This document shows positions 19,792-29,559 of a DNA stretch of 47,841 bases, piece by piece. The stretch comes from Campylobacterota bacterium (GTDB taxonomy: Bacteria; Campylobacterota; Campylobacteria; Campylobacterales; Sulfurovaceae): contig JAADFE010000088.1 in the NCBI GenBank assembly GCA_013153055.1, positions 1-47,841 on the forward strand. Direction: 5' to 3'. The translations under genes were made by a program, and so were the position numbers. The notes beneath the pieces were generated by a model. That model saw only the letters and a list, made by a program, of their open reading frames with translations, was not told the DNA's origin and did no database searches. The number at the start of each line of letters is the position of its first letter. Position 1 is the first letter of the stretch.

Positions 19792-20803
19792 AAAAGAGTC
19801 TCTAATCAAGGGATTTAGCCTTTTTTTTATTGTTATTGAACTCTTTTTATCTTTTATCTTTTATAACTACTATAGATTAGAAGAGGAGCATCTAAGCGAA
19901 GAGATATTTTTGCAGATGAAAAACTATAGCTTCTTTTTTGATGATAGTAGGTTTGATATGGATATAGTTCCAAAAGTAAAAGAGAGTCAGCTATATGAGC
20001 TCTATTTTGATGATAAAAACCTATATATATTTGTCCCACTACTTGATGATAAGGAGAACTCACTAGAGATAATATATCCACTATCAAAGTACAAAGCTCA
20101 ACTAAAAGAGATTCAATACAGCCTTTTGTGGCAGTTTTTATCTTTGAGTATTGTTGCTATTTTGATATCTCTGCTTTTTGCTTTTTATGCATTGCATCCA
20201 CTTAGAAAAGCTCTAAATCTTTTAGAGGAGTTTATCAAAGATATTATCCATGACCTCAATACCCCTATCACATCTATACTCATAAACCTAAAAATGATGA
20301 AACAGAATGAAGAGGTAGAGAGTATAGCCCAAAGTGCAAATGCTATTGCTATGTTGCATAAAAATTTAGCGATATATCTAAAAGATAGCAATTTCCAGAT
20401 GGAAAATGTCTCCATAAAAGAGGTAGTAGATGAACAGGTTAAGTTTTTTCAGCCTCTATATGATTATCTAGTTTGGAGGATTGATATCAAAGATAAGGTG
20501 GTATTGTCAAATAGAAATGCTCTAAGTAGAATAGTATATAATCTAGTAAGTAACGCATGTAAATATAACACCTCAAATGGTTTTATAGAGATAAAGATGC
20601 AAGATAGCAAAACTCTAACAATCAAAAATAGTAGCTATGGTATAAAAAATCCATCAAAAGTTTTTGATAGATTTTACAAAGAGAGTGATAGAGGGTTAGG
20701 TATAGGACTCCACATAGTAGATAAACTTTGCAAAGAGCTAAATATAGATAAAAAGTTAGAAGTAGTTAACGATGAGGTTATGGTAACACTTGTATTTAGT
20801 TAA
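19772..20803 (+). CDS. Sensor histidine kinase
   Basis: Two TMs, H-box IIHDLNTPITSILINLKMM, N-box NLVSNACKYN, G-box GLGIGLHIVDKLCK; start codon uncertain. Confidence 0.92.
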   Translation: MDIKLFEKESLIKGFSLFFIVIELFLSFIFYNYYRLEEEHLSEEIFLQMKNYSFFFDDSRFDMDIVPKVKESQLYELYFDDKNLYIFVPLLDDKENSLEIIYPLSKYKAQLKEIQYSLLWQFLSLSIVAILISLLFAFYALHPLRKALNLLEEFIKDIIHDLNTPITSILINLKMMKQNEEVESIAQSANAIAMLHKNLAIYLKDSNFQMENVSIKEVVDEQVKFFQPLYDYLVWRIDIKDKVVLSNRNALSRIVYNLVSNACKYNTSNGFIEIKMQDSKTLTIKNSSYGIKNPSKVFDRFYKESDRGLGIGLHIVDKLCKELNIDKKLEVVNDEVMVTLVFS

Positions 20804-20881
20804 GATAAAATGCAACTATTGTAGCAAAGATTGAACATTTTTTAATATATAATTACAAAATAATTAAAAAAAGGATAAATA

Positions 20882-21301
20882 ATGAAAAAGAATAGATTGA
20901 TAGTAGGAGCTCTTTTGACAAGCTTGTTTTTTATAGGTGGTTGTAGTCAAAAAGAGGCATCTCTAAAAGTTGATAAAAAAAAGAGTGAAGTTGTAGAAAA
21001 AGCAAAGAGTGATATAGCTGTCGAGGTTAAACCAGTTGTAGATAAAAAATTAGAGGTTGTTACAAAGGTAAAACCAGAGGTCGCTATAGTTGAAGTAGAT
21101 AAAGTAGATAAGGGGGAAGTTCCTGTTGTTGTAGTTGACCCAGTTCCTGAAAAAGCACCAGTAAAAGAGGTGGAAGTTTTGCCAGTAGTTGATGATACAG
21201 TAGGTGTAGTCACCAAAGTAGAACCAACAGTAGAAGTAGTAGAAGAGGTGCCTGTAGAGGGAGATGACGCAGCAGTTGTGATAGACCCTGTTGTTGAATA
21301 A
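20882..21301 (+). CDS. Val/Lys/Glu/Pro-rich putative lipoprotein
   Basis: Lipobox LLTSLFFIGGC; low-complexity repeats (VEVKPVVDKKLEVVTKVKPEV). Confidence 0.6.
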   Translation: MKKNRLIVGALLTSLFFIGGCSQKEASLKVDKKKSEVVEKAKSDIAVEVKPVVDKKLEVVTKVKPEVAIVEVDKVDKGEVPVVVVDPVPEKAPVKEVEVLPVVDDTVGVVTKVEPTVEVVEEVPVEGDDAAVVIDPVVE

Positions 21302-21331
21302 ATTTTTGGTGTATTTATTACACCAAAAATT
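21301..21331 (+). terminator. Stem-loop terminator after lipoprotein
   Basis: AATTTTTGGTGT-loop-ACACCAAAAATTTTAT. Confidence 0.6.
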
Positions 21332-21366
21332 TTATGGGAAATAGTTATTTAAATTTATATTTTTCC

Positions 21367-23208
21367 TTAAAAATTTGTATTTAATCCTATATAGAAAGCT
21401 CTAGGGCTAGTAGAGTATCCATCTACTACTTGATAGTATCTATCAAATATATTATTAACTTTTAGATAAATATTGGAGTTATTATTGAATTCATAGTTTG
21501 TTACTATATTTCCAACAAAATACTCTCCTGTCTGACGACCTTTTGTTTTTGTTGGGTCTTTTATACTAAGCATATCGTCATATCTTCTTCCAATATATTC
21601 TCCATTGAAATTTAGATTGACTTTTTCATTAAAATAATAATCCATAGAAATTTTGTATGTATCTTTTACTCTTCTTCTTAGGTCTATGCCATTTTTGTCT
21701 TTTGCTAAAAGGTAGGTATAACTCAAATCATAATAAAAATCATTTCCTACTGCAGAGGAGTATTTTGCTTCTATCCCTTTGAAAGTTGAGGTTCCATCTA
21801 TATTTATATGTTGTTGTTCTTTCTTGTCATAAGAGATAAGATTATCTACAGTATTATAAAAATATGTTAGAGATGCTCCTTTATACTCTCCTGTGATATC
21901 AAAACTTTTAGTATTTTCTGCCTCCAAATTATCATTTGGTTTACCATTTGGATTGAGTATCATAAGTAAACTAGGAGCATTATAGCCTGTTCCATAGTTG
22001 GCTTTTATGGAACTTTCTTTTGTGATATTATATTTCAATCCTAATTTTCCTGTGATTTCATCTCCAAAGTTGGAGTAGTCATCTCTTCTTAAACTTTCTG
22101 TAATAATAAGTTTATCAATAAAATTATTATTGGTGATGAATAAGGCATTTGAGTCTATATCATGTTTTGAATGATTTTTATCAACTTTAGTTATTTCTAT
22201 ATTGTCTCCTTTATAGGATGCACCTACTAACACATAGTTTTTCTCTCCATATTGAATAGTATCATGAAGTTCTACTTCATCTGTTGTACCTTCATAATTT
22301 TTAATACCTTTTTTGGCATCAAGTTCATCTTTTTTAAATTCTGCTCTATTGTAACGAAGATTAATTTGATTGTTTTGAATTTTTTTATTATAAGTTACAT
22401 TGTATAGATGGGTTTTTGTTCTTACTTCCATATCAACATTTTCTGTTCCATTGCCTACGCTATAAGTATCATTGTTGTTTTTAGTCAAAATATCTATAGC
22501 TTGAACTGAAATTTTGTCATTTTTTGTAAAGTTATAACCTAAAGATATATCTATAGTTCTATTTTTATAATTATCATCTTCATAATCATCTATATCACTA
22601 CCATATGGAGATTGAGATGAATATCCATCAGTTTTGTATTGATTAACTGATAATTTAGCACTATATTTTTCATCTTTATAAGAGCTATAAGCACCTATCT
22701 CTTGCGTATTATAACTACCATATTGGAGATTAATTCCATTATGGAAGCCTTTATCATGAGCTTTAGTAGTTATGATATTAATAACTCCTGCACTAGCATC
22801 GGCACCCCAAACACCACTTTGAGCTCCTGAAATAAGTTCAATTCTCTCGACATTTGAAAGCATGAGACGAGAAAAATCAGCTCCATATTTACTAGATGGG
22901 TCTTGAAATCTAATGCCATCTACTAGTACTAAAACACGACCACCTCCGACACCTCTTATATAAACTTTGGTTAATCCTCCCATTCCTCCTTCTTGTGTAA
23001 ATCCAACTCCTGCAAATGAGTTTATTGCATCTACAACAGAGATATAGCCTCTTTGGCGTATCTCTTCTTTGGTGATAACTTGTGCTGATGCTGTAGTATC
23101 TTCTATTGTTTGTGATACTTTTGTTGCACTTACAACTATATCATCCAATTTTATATTTTCTGCTAATAGTGCAGAGGTAACAAAACTTAGTATTACGATT
23201 TTTTGCAT
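21367..23208 (-). CDS. TonB-dependent outer-membrane receptor (BtuB/CirA-like)
   Basis: Signal peptide, TonB box-like DDIVVSATK, plug VYIRGVGGGRVLVLVDGIRFQDPSS, C-terminal barrel ending in F. Confidence 0.88.
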   Translation of the reverse strand: MQKIVILSFVTSALLAENIKLDDIVVSATKVSQTIEDTTASAQVITKEEIRQRGYISVVDAINSFAGVGFTQEGGMGGLTKVYIRGVGGGRVLVLVDGIRFQDPSSKYGADFSRLMLSNVERIELISGAQSGVWGADASAGVINIITTKAHDKGFHNGINLQYGSYNTQEIGAYSSYKDEKYSAKLSVNQYKTDGYSSQSPYGSDIDDYEDDNYKNRTIDISLGYNFTKNDKISVQAIDILTKNNNDTYSVGNGTENVDMEVRTKTHLYNVTYNKKIQNNQINLRYNRAEFKKDELDAKKGIKNYEGTTDEVELHDTIQYGEKNYVLVGASYKGDNIEITKVDKNHSKHDIDSNALFITNNNFIDKLIITESLRRDDYSNFGDEITGKLGLKYNITKESSIKANYGTGYNAPSLLMILNPNGKPNDNLEAENTKSFDITGEYKGASLTYFYNTVDNLISYDKKEQQHINIDGTSTFKGIEAKYSSAVGNDFYYDLSYTYLLAKDKNGIDLRRRVKDTYKISMDYYFNEKVNLNFNGEYIGRRYDDMLSIKDPTKTKGRQTGEYFVGNIVTNYEFNNNSNIYLKVNNIFDRYYQVVDGYSTSPRAFYIGLNTNF

Positions 23209-23838
23209 TATTTATCCCTTGATATTTTTTATTGAAATTTTAGTCTGTTTTTAAAATATCAAGTAGATGGTGGAGAGTTGATTTTGAGATTTAAAGGGCG
23301 TCCATCACATGTTGAGATAGTACTAAATAGAGCAATTAGCTTTATAGTAGAAACATTAGCCATAATTGCCTTTAGAGAGAAGTAATTTCTCCCAAAACCT
23401 CTAATTCTCACCTATTTTCCTTTTTATAAAAAGTATAATTAAAATTAATCAAAAAAAGGCTTAAATTTTGAGATAACGAAGATATAGAGTACAGAAAATT
23501 TTAAAATAAATGACAAATCTACATATTGTTTATATTATTTTTTAAATTTTTATTTTTAATTTTTTATACATAATGTCAAATTTACTATCTATTCTCTTTT
23601 AATTAATATAGGTTTATTTACTTTTATAATAAATAGAATATTGATTATTAATTGTAGCTTATAAAAAAGATAACTATGTCTCTAAAAAAGTTATATTTCA
23701 AATGTAAAACTTAATTATAAAAATACAATAAAATTGATTATATTTATCAATTTTATTGTTCTAATTAAGTTCTATCTTTAGTTGTTGCTATATAATTTTA
23801 AACATATTTAAATATATAAAAACAAAAAAGGAAAAATT

Positions 23839-25956
23839 ATGAGTTATATGATGAAGATGTCTTTTCTGCTATTGCTTAACACAGCTATGGTTTTAGCAGG
23901 TACAATAGAGATAAAAAGTAAAATATCTAATCGTTTAGATGATGCTGAAGAGAATCGTGCTTCTGGGAAAATGTATCTTTATAGTCAGGGATTAGATTTG
24001 GTTGAAGATAAGGGAAATAATCATTTTGTAGGATTGAGATTTAAAAATATTAAAATTCCTAAAGGAGCTAATATAATAAATGCTTATTTACAATTTACAT
24101 CAGAAGAGATAAATAGCGAACCTACTAATTTGATAATTTATGGTGAAGCATCTAAAAAAGTTAGAAAATTCAAAGGAAAGAGTTATAATATTAGCAGTAG
24201 AGTAAAAACATATCTATCAGTAGAGTGGAGTAATGTTCCTGCTTGGAATTCTCGTAGAGAAAGAGGTGATGCACAGAGGAGTCCTAATATATCTTCAATT
24301 GTTCAAGAGATTGTAGATATGGATAGTTGGAAAAAGGGCAATGCTATGGGATTTATCATTACAGGGGATGGAAAAAGAGTAGCTAAATCTTATGATAGTA
24401 GTCGTACTTATGCACCTATTTTATATATAGAATATATGTCTGCTTTACCAGAAAAAAATCATATACCAATAGCTAATGCTGGTGATGACCAAATTTTATC
24501 ATTCAAAGATGAAGGTCGTTTTGTCTATCTTCATGGAGATAAAAGTAGTGATTTGGATAATGATGAGTTATTTTATAAGTGGCGTTTTTTATCTGTACCA
24601 GAAGGGAGTTCTTTGGCTTCTGATATATTTACTACACCCAATCCAAAATTTTATACAGAGTTAGCAGGTAATTATGTTTTAGAATTGGTTGTTAGTGATG
24701 GGGAGAGTAGTAGTGTTGCTGATACTGTAAAAATATTGATTACTAAACCATTTAATATAGAAGATAGTCTCAATAAAGATTTTCAGCCTAGTTCTCAAAA
24801 GAGTGCTTATTTTGTTGGTTCTAAGCGTTGTGAGAGTTGTCATAAAGAAGATTATACTCATTGGCATAATTCAAGACATGCTAAGATGATTCACAATTTA
24901 AAGACAAATCAATCTTCTGTAGTTGGGGACTTTTCTAACCTTCCTCCAAATGCTGATTTTACTCTAAAAGATATTCTTTATACTATGGGTGGTAAATTTA
25001 AACAGAGATATATGATACCAGCTATTATTAATGGTAAAAAAGATTTTAGACTTGGAAATTATCAATGGAATAGCGAGACTCATATGTGGCAGAGTTTTAA
25101 ACCATATAAATCTTGGTATTATGATAGTTATCCTCATGATAATAAACAATTTTCTGTTGCCAACACTTGTGATGGATGTCATTTTACAGGATATATGAGT
25201 CGAGAAAAACATATAGAATCTACTATTGGATGTGAAACTTGTCATGGACCAGGTAGTGAGCATGTTAAAAATCCTGCTAATCCTATCTATAAAGAAGCGA
25301 TAAATAATCCTGTTCGTAGTAATGATGTGTGTATTCAATGTCATATAAGAAATAGAGATAAGAGATTAGAAACTAATGAAACATTAAGTAGCTTATGGAT
25401 GAAAGCCAAAGATTATCCAAGTGGATATGAAGCAGGAAGACCATTGAGTCAATATAAATTGGATGCTCCTTTTACTCTTGGTGTAGAGACCTCAGAGTTT
25501 TGGGCAAATGGTGCAGCAAAAAAGAATAGAACACAAGGAAATGAGTATGTTCATGATGCTATGTATATCCATGGTGTGACATGTATGAATTGTCATAATC
25601 CACATAAGTTAACTAATGTTGCTGATAATTCCAATGGTAATGAGTCATGTATTCAATGTCACTCTTTGGGGGATGAAAGTGATGGTTCAATGGAAGAGAG
25701 AATTGAAGCACATACTCATCATAAAGCTAATTCAAAAGGCTCTTTATGTATTGAATGTCATATGCCTAAGACTGGTAAACATACAAGTCAATCACCTTTG
25801 ACTGTTCGTTCACATCAATTTAAATTTACCTCTCCTTTAGAGACAAAAAAATTTAATATGCCAAAAGAGACAAATGCTTGTTATAGTTGTCATAAAGATA
25901 AAAGTTTAGATAGTTTACAAGATAGTTTAGATAGATGGTTAAAAAATAGTAATTGA
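23839..25956 (+). CDS. Octaheme c-type cytochrome with N-terminal adhesion-like domain and PKD-like domain
   Basis: Signal peptide; residues ~205-300 PKD-like (PIANAGDDQILSF...DLDNDELFYKWRF...YVLELVVSDGESSSVADTV); eight CXXCH motifs: CESCH, CDGCH, CETCH, CIQCH, CMNCH, CIQCH, CIECH, CYSCH. Confidence 0.85.
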   Translation: MSYMMKMSFLLLLNTAMVLAGTIEIKSKISNRLDDAEENRASGKMYLYSQGLDLVEDKGNNHFVGLRFKNIKIPKGANIINAYLQFTSEEINSEPTNLIIYGEASKKVRKFKGKSYNISSRVKTYLSVEWSNVPAWNSRRERGDAQRSPNISSIVQEIVDMDSWKKGNAMGFIITGDGKRVAKSYDSSRTYAPILYIEYMSALPEKNHIPIANAGDDQILSFKDEGRFVYLHGDKSSDLDNDELFYKWRFLSVPEGSSLASDIFTTPNPKFYTELAGNYVLELVVSDGESSSVADTVKILITKPFNIEDSLNKDFQPSSQKSAYFVGSKRCESCHKEDYTHWHNSRHAKMIHNLKTNQSSVVGDFSNLPPNADFTLKDILYTMGGKFKQRYMIPAIINGKKDFRLGNYQWNSETHMWQSFKPYKSWYYDSYPHDNKQFSVANTCDGCHFTGYMSREKHIESTIGCETCHGPGSEHVKNPANPIYKEAINNPVRSNDVCIQCHIRNRDKRLETNETLSSLWMKAKDYPSGYEAGRPLSQYKLDAPFTLGVETSEFWANGAAKKNRTQGNEYVHDAMYIHGVTCMNCHNPHKLTNVADNSNGNESCIQCHSLGDESDGSMEERIEAHTHHKANSKGSLCIECHMPKTGKHTSQSPLTVRSHQFKFTSPLETKKFNMPKETNACYSCHKDKSLDSLQDSLDRWLKNSN

Positions 25957-25975
25957 TGCTATGGCTCTTTTTAGG

Positions 25976-26006
25976 TAACATTTGAGTAACAAAAATAGTT
26001 TATAAT
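25976..26006 (+). promoter_or_regulatory. Predicted RR operator + -10: TAACA-TTTGAG-TAACA-N9-TATAAT
   Basis: GGTAACATTTGAGTAACAAAAATAGTTTATAAT upstream of DUF2202 gene. Confidence 0.75.
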
Positions 26007-26035
26007 TGTGATGTAAAAAATAAAAAGGATAAATT

Positions 26036-26635
26036 ATGTTAAAAAGAACAATTTTAATTTCGACTGTAGTTGCTATGATTAGTGTAACTGCAATGGCTAG
26101 AGGTCATTATAGTGATAATGTAAATAGAGGTCAAAGTACTACTGCTACTTCTTCATATAGCCGTACTACTAGTATCTCTTCTCTTCCTTTAAGTGATTTG
26201 ACAGATGCTCAAAAAAGTGATTTGTTATTTATGATAGAAGAAGAAAAATTAGCGAGAGATGTATATACATATCTCTATAACTTATGGGGTAATTATGTTT
26301 TTAATAGTATTGCCCGTTCTGAACAAAAACATATAGATGCAATAGAGTTTCTTATAAATAGATATGGCTTAGATACACCTTCAACATTAAATACTCAAGG
26401 TGTATTTGAAAATGAAGAGCTTCAATCTTTATATAATACATTGATTGAAAAAGGTCAATCATCATTAATTGATGCTTTAGAAGTTGGAGTTATGGTTGAA
26501 GAGACAGATATATCAGATTTAGAAGATATTTTAGATGTAGGAGTTCCTAGTGATTTTGAAACTATTTATCAAAATTTATTAAAAGGAAGTTATAGTCATC
26601 TTAATGCTTTTAACAGACAATTATCAATACAATAA
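26036..26635 (+). CDS. DUF2202 (ferritin-like) exported protein, copy A
   Basis: Signal peptide; MIEEEKLARDVYTYLYNLWG...SEQKHIDAIEFLINRYGL...ALEVGVMVEETDISDLEDIL. Confidence 0.88.
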   Translation: MLKRTILISTVVAMISVTAMARGHYSDNVNRGQSTTATSSYSRTTSISSLPLSDLTDAQKSDLLFMIEEEKLARDVYTYLYNLWGNYVFNSIARSEQKHIDAIEFLINRYGLDTPSTLNTQGVFENEELQSLYNTLIEKGQSSLIDALEVGVMVEETDISDLEDILDVGVPSDFETIYQNLLKGSYSHLNAFNRQLSIQ

Positions 26636-26640
26636 TAAAA

Positions 26641-26662
26641 TTGGAGCAAAAAATTGCTCCAA
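26641..26662 (+). terminator. Stem-loop between DUF2202-A and the next gene
   Basis: TTGGAGCAA-aaaa-TTGCTCCAA. Confidence 0.55.
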
Positions 26663-26677
26663 TCAAAAGGATAAATT

Positions 26678-27559
26678 GTGAAACAGTCAAAAACAATAAT
26701 ATTTTCTCTGCTTTTATTATCTAATCTAGCTTTATCTTATCAAGATGTCGATATTGATGGTGTGGATGATTCTATAGACAACTGTTTAGATACACCATTT
26801 GATGAGCTAGTAGATAAAAATGGTTGTTCAAAAACTCAAAAAACAACTAAATACTATGGTCACTTGACATTAAAAATTGGTACAGATATTTTTACAGATA
26901 AATACTATGATGATGATAGTTCATTAAATTTATATGCAAATTATCAATATAATAATTGGGATATTTCTATTTCAAATTCTCGTTCTAATAGTAATAGTGC
27001 TTATAATGAAGATAACTCATATAGTGATAATGATGTCTATATATCATTAGGATATACATTTAATCATCCTAAAAATATAGTTAAATTATCAGTAGGTACG
27101 AAATTGGCTGGTGATGTAGATGATACTACTCAAATAGAAAATATATCTAATAGGTATGGTAGATGGAATAGTAGTAGTACTAGCATTCAAACTGTAGATG
27201 AAAGTAGAGATGATGACTATTTTGCTTCTGTTAATTATAGTTATTTGATTAATACAAAACAGAATATATTTGCATATTATAGTTATACACTTAGTGGTGA
27301 TAGCAAAAGTGTAGATTATGAGGACTATTCATCCTTTTCATTAGGCTCTGGATACTCTTTTACTCCAAAATGGTATAGTGCATTATCATATAATTATACA
27401 GGGTCAATATACAAAGATGTAGATGCTTCACAAAGTATAGATTGGTTTAATAGTTATAGTTTTACAAAAAATATTTTTGCTACAGCAGGATATAGTTATG
27501 CTCTTGATGATTTATCTTATGATAATACTTTTTCTATAGCTTTAGGCGTTACATTTTAA
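26678..27559 (+). CDS. Outer-membrane beta-barrel-like protein with thrombospondin type 3-like Ca repeat
   Basis: DVDIDGVDDSIDNCLDTPFDELVDKNGC near N-terminus; alternating beta-strand C-terminus ending in F; GTG-type start. Confidence 0.65.
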   Translation: MKQSKTIIFSLLLLSNLALSYQDVDIDGVDDSIDNCLDTPFDELVDKNGCSKTQKTTKYYGHLTLKIGTDIFTDKYYDDDSSLNLYANYQYNNWDISISNSRSNSNSAYNEDNSYSDNDVYISLGYTFNHPKNIVKLSVGTKLAGDVDDTTQIENISNRYGRWNSSSTSIQTVDESRDDDYFASVNYSYLINTKQNIFAYYSYTLSGDSKSVDYEDYSSFSLGSGYSFTPKWYSALSYNYTGSIYKDVDASQSIDWFNSYSFTKNIFATAGYSYALDDLSYDNTFSIALGVTF

Positions 27560-27579
27560 TTTTGTTTGCTTAGCATAAG

Positions 27580-27610
27580 TAACATTAAAGTAACAAAAGG
27601 TTGTTATAAT
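27580..27610 (+). promoter_or_regulatory. Predicted RR operator + -10: TAACA-TTAAAG-TAACA-N9-TATAAT
   Basis: AAGTAACATTAAAGTAACAAAAGGTTGTTATAAT upstream of EF-hand gene. Confidence 0.75.
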
Positions 27611-27668
27611 TTGAGTATCTAAAGGTTAATTATATAACCTTTGGAAACATTTTAAAAAAGGATATATC

Positions 27669-28220
27669 ATGAAAAAGATAATTTTAGCAATCAGTTTAGT
27701 AACAGTTGGTTTATTAGCAACAACAGATTTTTCTCAAATGACAACAGATGAGCTTATAGCTATGAGAGGAACAGTAGCAGTAGAAGATAGAGATGCTTTT
27801 AGAACAGAACTACAAAGTAGACTATCTACAATGACAGCTCAAGAGAGAGATGCTCTGAAAGCTTCAAGACAAACTACTGGGCGTGGTACAGCTCAGGGAG
27901 CAAAAGGTGGTAAAGCTAATGCTCCAACATTTGAATCAATTGATGCTGATGGTGATGGTAAAATTACACAAGCAGAACTTGATGCTATTAGAGAGAGTAG
28001 AATGGAAGCAAACTCTGCTGATGGTAAACTATTGAAAAATGTAGGAACTGCACCTGATTTAAGTACTATAGATACAAATGGTGATGGAGTGATTGATTCT
28101 ACAGAGTTTCAGACATATCAAACATCAAATATGAATAATAACGCTTCTCAAAGAGGACAACACGCTCAAAGTATAAAAGGAAATATCTCTCAAAGAATGG
28201 GAGGACATGGACGACATTAA
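27669..28220 (+). CDS. Exported EF-hand protein with Gly/His-rich C-terminus
   Basis: Signal peptide; DADGDGKITQAELDAI and DTNGDGVIDSTEFQTY EF-hand loops; tail SQRMGGHGRH; N-terminal domain resembles the small protein at 18851. Confidence 0.82.
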   Translation: MKKIILAISLVTVGLLATTDFSQMTTDELIAMRGTVAVEDRDAFRTELQSRLSTMTAQERDALKASRQTTGRGTAQGAKGGKANAPTFESIDADGDGKITQAELDAIRESRMEANSADGKLLKNVGTAPDLSTIDTNGDGVIDSTEFQTYQTSNMNNNASQRGQHAQSIKGNISQRMGGHGRH

Positions 28221-28222
28221 AT

Positions 28223-28251
28223 AGAGGTTTGGTGTTTTAACACCAAACTCT
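28223..28251. terminator. Bidirectional stem-loop between convergent genes
   Basis: AGAGGTTTGGTGTTTTAACACCAAACTCT. Confidence 0.7.
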
Positions 28252-28258
28252 ATTTGTT

Positions 28259-29077
28259 TTAAAATTTCCAAGACAAATCTATAGAAACGCTTTGAACCTT
28301 GACATTATCATTATTTATAGGTACCTCTTTTGCCTTTTGATATATATATCTTAGATGAGAGGATAAATCCTTGTTAAATGAGTAACCTACTCCAACCATA
28401 TAGGTCTCTTTAAACTCCATAGAATGGTGTTGGACTTTAAATCCATCCTGCATAACAGCAAAAATTCTTTTTCCAAAAAAAGCTCCAGCACCAAGATGGA
28501 TTTTGTTGTAGTGTTTGTGTAGTTTTAATCCTGTTGTAAAGTAGTTATTTTTGGCATTTTTACTAAAGTTATTGCTATTTTTATCCTCCAGATGAATATA
28601 TTTTCCTATAAAAGTGGTTTGAATTTTATCTTTTATGGTGTATTTTAGGTCACTCTGATAGACATTAAAATGTGGATAATCACTAAAGTATTGAGTAAAT
28701 CCAAAGTTATCTTTATTGTATCCAACTCCATAAATATCTCCTCCATTTGTCTCTTTCATAAGATTATCATCTATAGTTGAGTATGAGAGGCTTAATCTCT
28801 CTTTTGGATTGATTTTATACTGATATTTTAGAGTATATTTTTTGACTTTTAAATCCTTTGGAATATTGGGAGTTGTATGGGTATTTGTTTTTTCATAATA
28901 GGCTTGAATATGATTGATTTTATCACTATGTTCAATCATTACTCCATATCTTTTTCCATCTTCTTTCTTTTTAGAATTTTTAAAATCCAAAGTATCATAG
29001 TTAAATTTTATGCTATCTTTTGCATAGATTGATATTGGAACTATCAAAAACAGAACTATCCTGTTTATATTTTTCAT
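28259..29077 (-). CDS. Putative outer-membrane beta-barrel protein, unknown function
   Basis: Signal peptide (MKNINRIVLFLIVPISIYAKD), amphipathic strand pattern, C-terminal aromatic (SIDLSWKF). Confidence 0.55.
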   Translation of the reverse strand: MKNINRIVLFLIVPISIYAKDSIKFNYDTLDFKNSKKKEDGKRYGVMIEHSDKINHIQAYYEKTNTHTTPNIPKDLKVKKYTLKYQYKINPKERLSLSYSTIDDNLMKETNGGDIYGVGYNKDNFGFTQYFSDYPHFNVYQSDLKYTIKDKIQTTFIGKYIHLEDKNSNNFSKNAKNNYFTTGLKLHKHYNKIHLGAGAFFGKRIFAVMQDGFKVQHHSMEFKETYMVGVGYSFNKDLSSHLRYIYQKAKEVPINNDNVKVQSVSIDLSWKF

Positions 29078-29118
29078 ATTTTTCTCCTGATAATATATTT
29101 TTGTTTTTTTATTTGATT

Positions 29119-29391
29119 TTAGGAGATGGTAGGTGGTGCTTGAGAGTTAAAACCTTTTTGAATAAAGAGAACTAAAAAGGTATCAATTGGATATATATAT
29201 CTATAAGAGTCATTATATACTAGAGGTATGTTATCTAAAGTCGGGATATTTCCAGTATTTAGATTTTTGATTAGTATATGAACCTTGCAATCATTGAATG
29301 ATTTTATCGGTTTAGTGTGAAAGTGAGTTGCTCCAATATATGAAGAGAAGATATAAAAAAGAAGAAGAGTTTTAATTATAATACTATTCAA
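29119..29391 (-). CDS. Small exported hypothetical protein
   Basis: N-terminal hydrophobic signal; C-terminus FNSQAPPTIS; apparently co-transcribed with 28259..29077. Confidence 0.5.
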   Translation of the reverse strand: MNSIIIKTLLLFYIFSSYIGATHFHTKPIKSFNDCKVHILIKNLNTGNIPTLDNIPLVYNDSYRYIYPIDTFLVLFIQKGFNSQAPPTIS

Positions 29392-29476
29392 AAGTCACTC
29401 CTCCTTTTTTGATGGAATTATATCAATTTATTTTGCTATCAAAGTATTTCAAATTTTTACTTAATTAGATATTAAA

Positions 29477-29490
29477 ATAACAATCGTTAT
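29477..29490. promoter_or_regulatory. Fur-box-like palindrome ATAACAATCGTTAT in divergent intergenic region
   Basis: Reverse strand reads TTGATAACGATTGTTATTTTA, resembling GATAATGATAATCATTATC. Confidence 0.4.
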
Positions 29491-29500
29491 CAATATAGAC

Positions 29501-29547
29501 TTGACAATAGAATATTTTTTTGCTACAATACGAACATATGTGCATAT
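29501..29547 (+). promoter_or_regulatory. Consensus sigma-70 promoter plus palindromic operator candidate upstream of DUF134 gene
   Basis: TTGACA (29501-29506), 17-nt spacer, TACAAT (29524-29529); ATATG-TG-CATAT at 29536-29547 over the expected +1. Confidence 0.65.
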
Positions 29548-29559
29548 ATAGGATTAAAA

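Noticed and set aside
20947-21216. 89-aa minus-strand Thr/Ser-rich ORF
   Set aside because: Mirror of the Val/Lys/Pro-rich lipoprotein codon repeats on the plus strand; low-complexity antisense artefact.
23209-23460. Possible cobalamin riboswitch upstream of the BtuB-like TonB receptor
   Set aside because: No B12-box-like sequence or riboswitch core seen; only a short minus-strand open stretch ending NLKINSPPST that could be a weak gene remnant.
24964-25344. 126-aa minus-strand ORF inside the cytochrome gene
   Set aside because: Antisense to a strongly supported CXXCH-containing CDS; no own promoter or RBS evidence.
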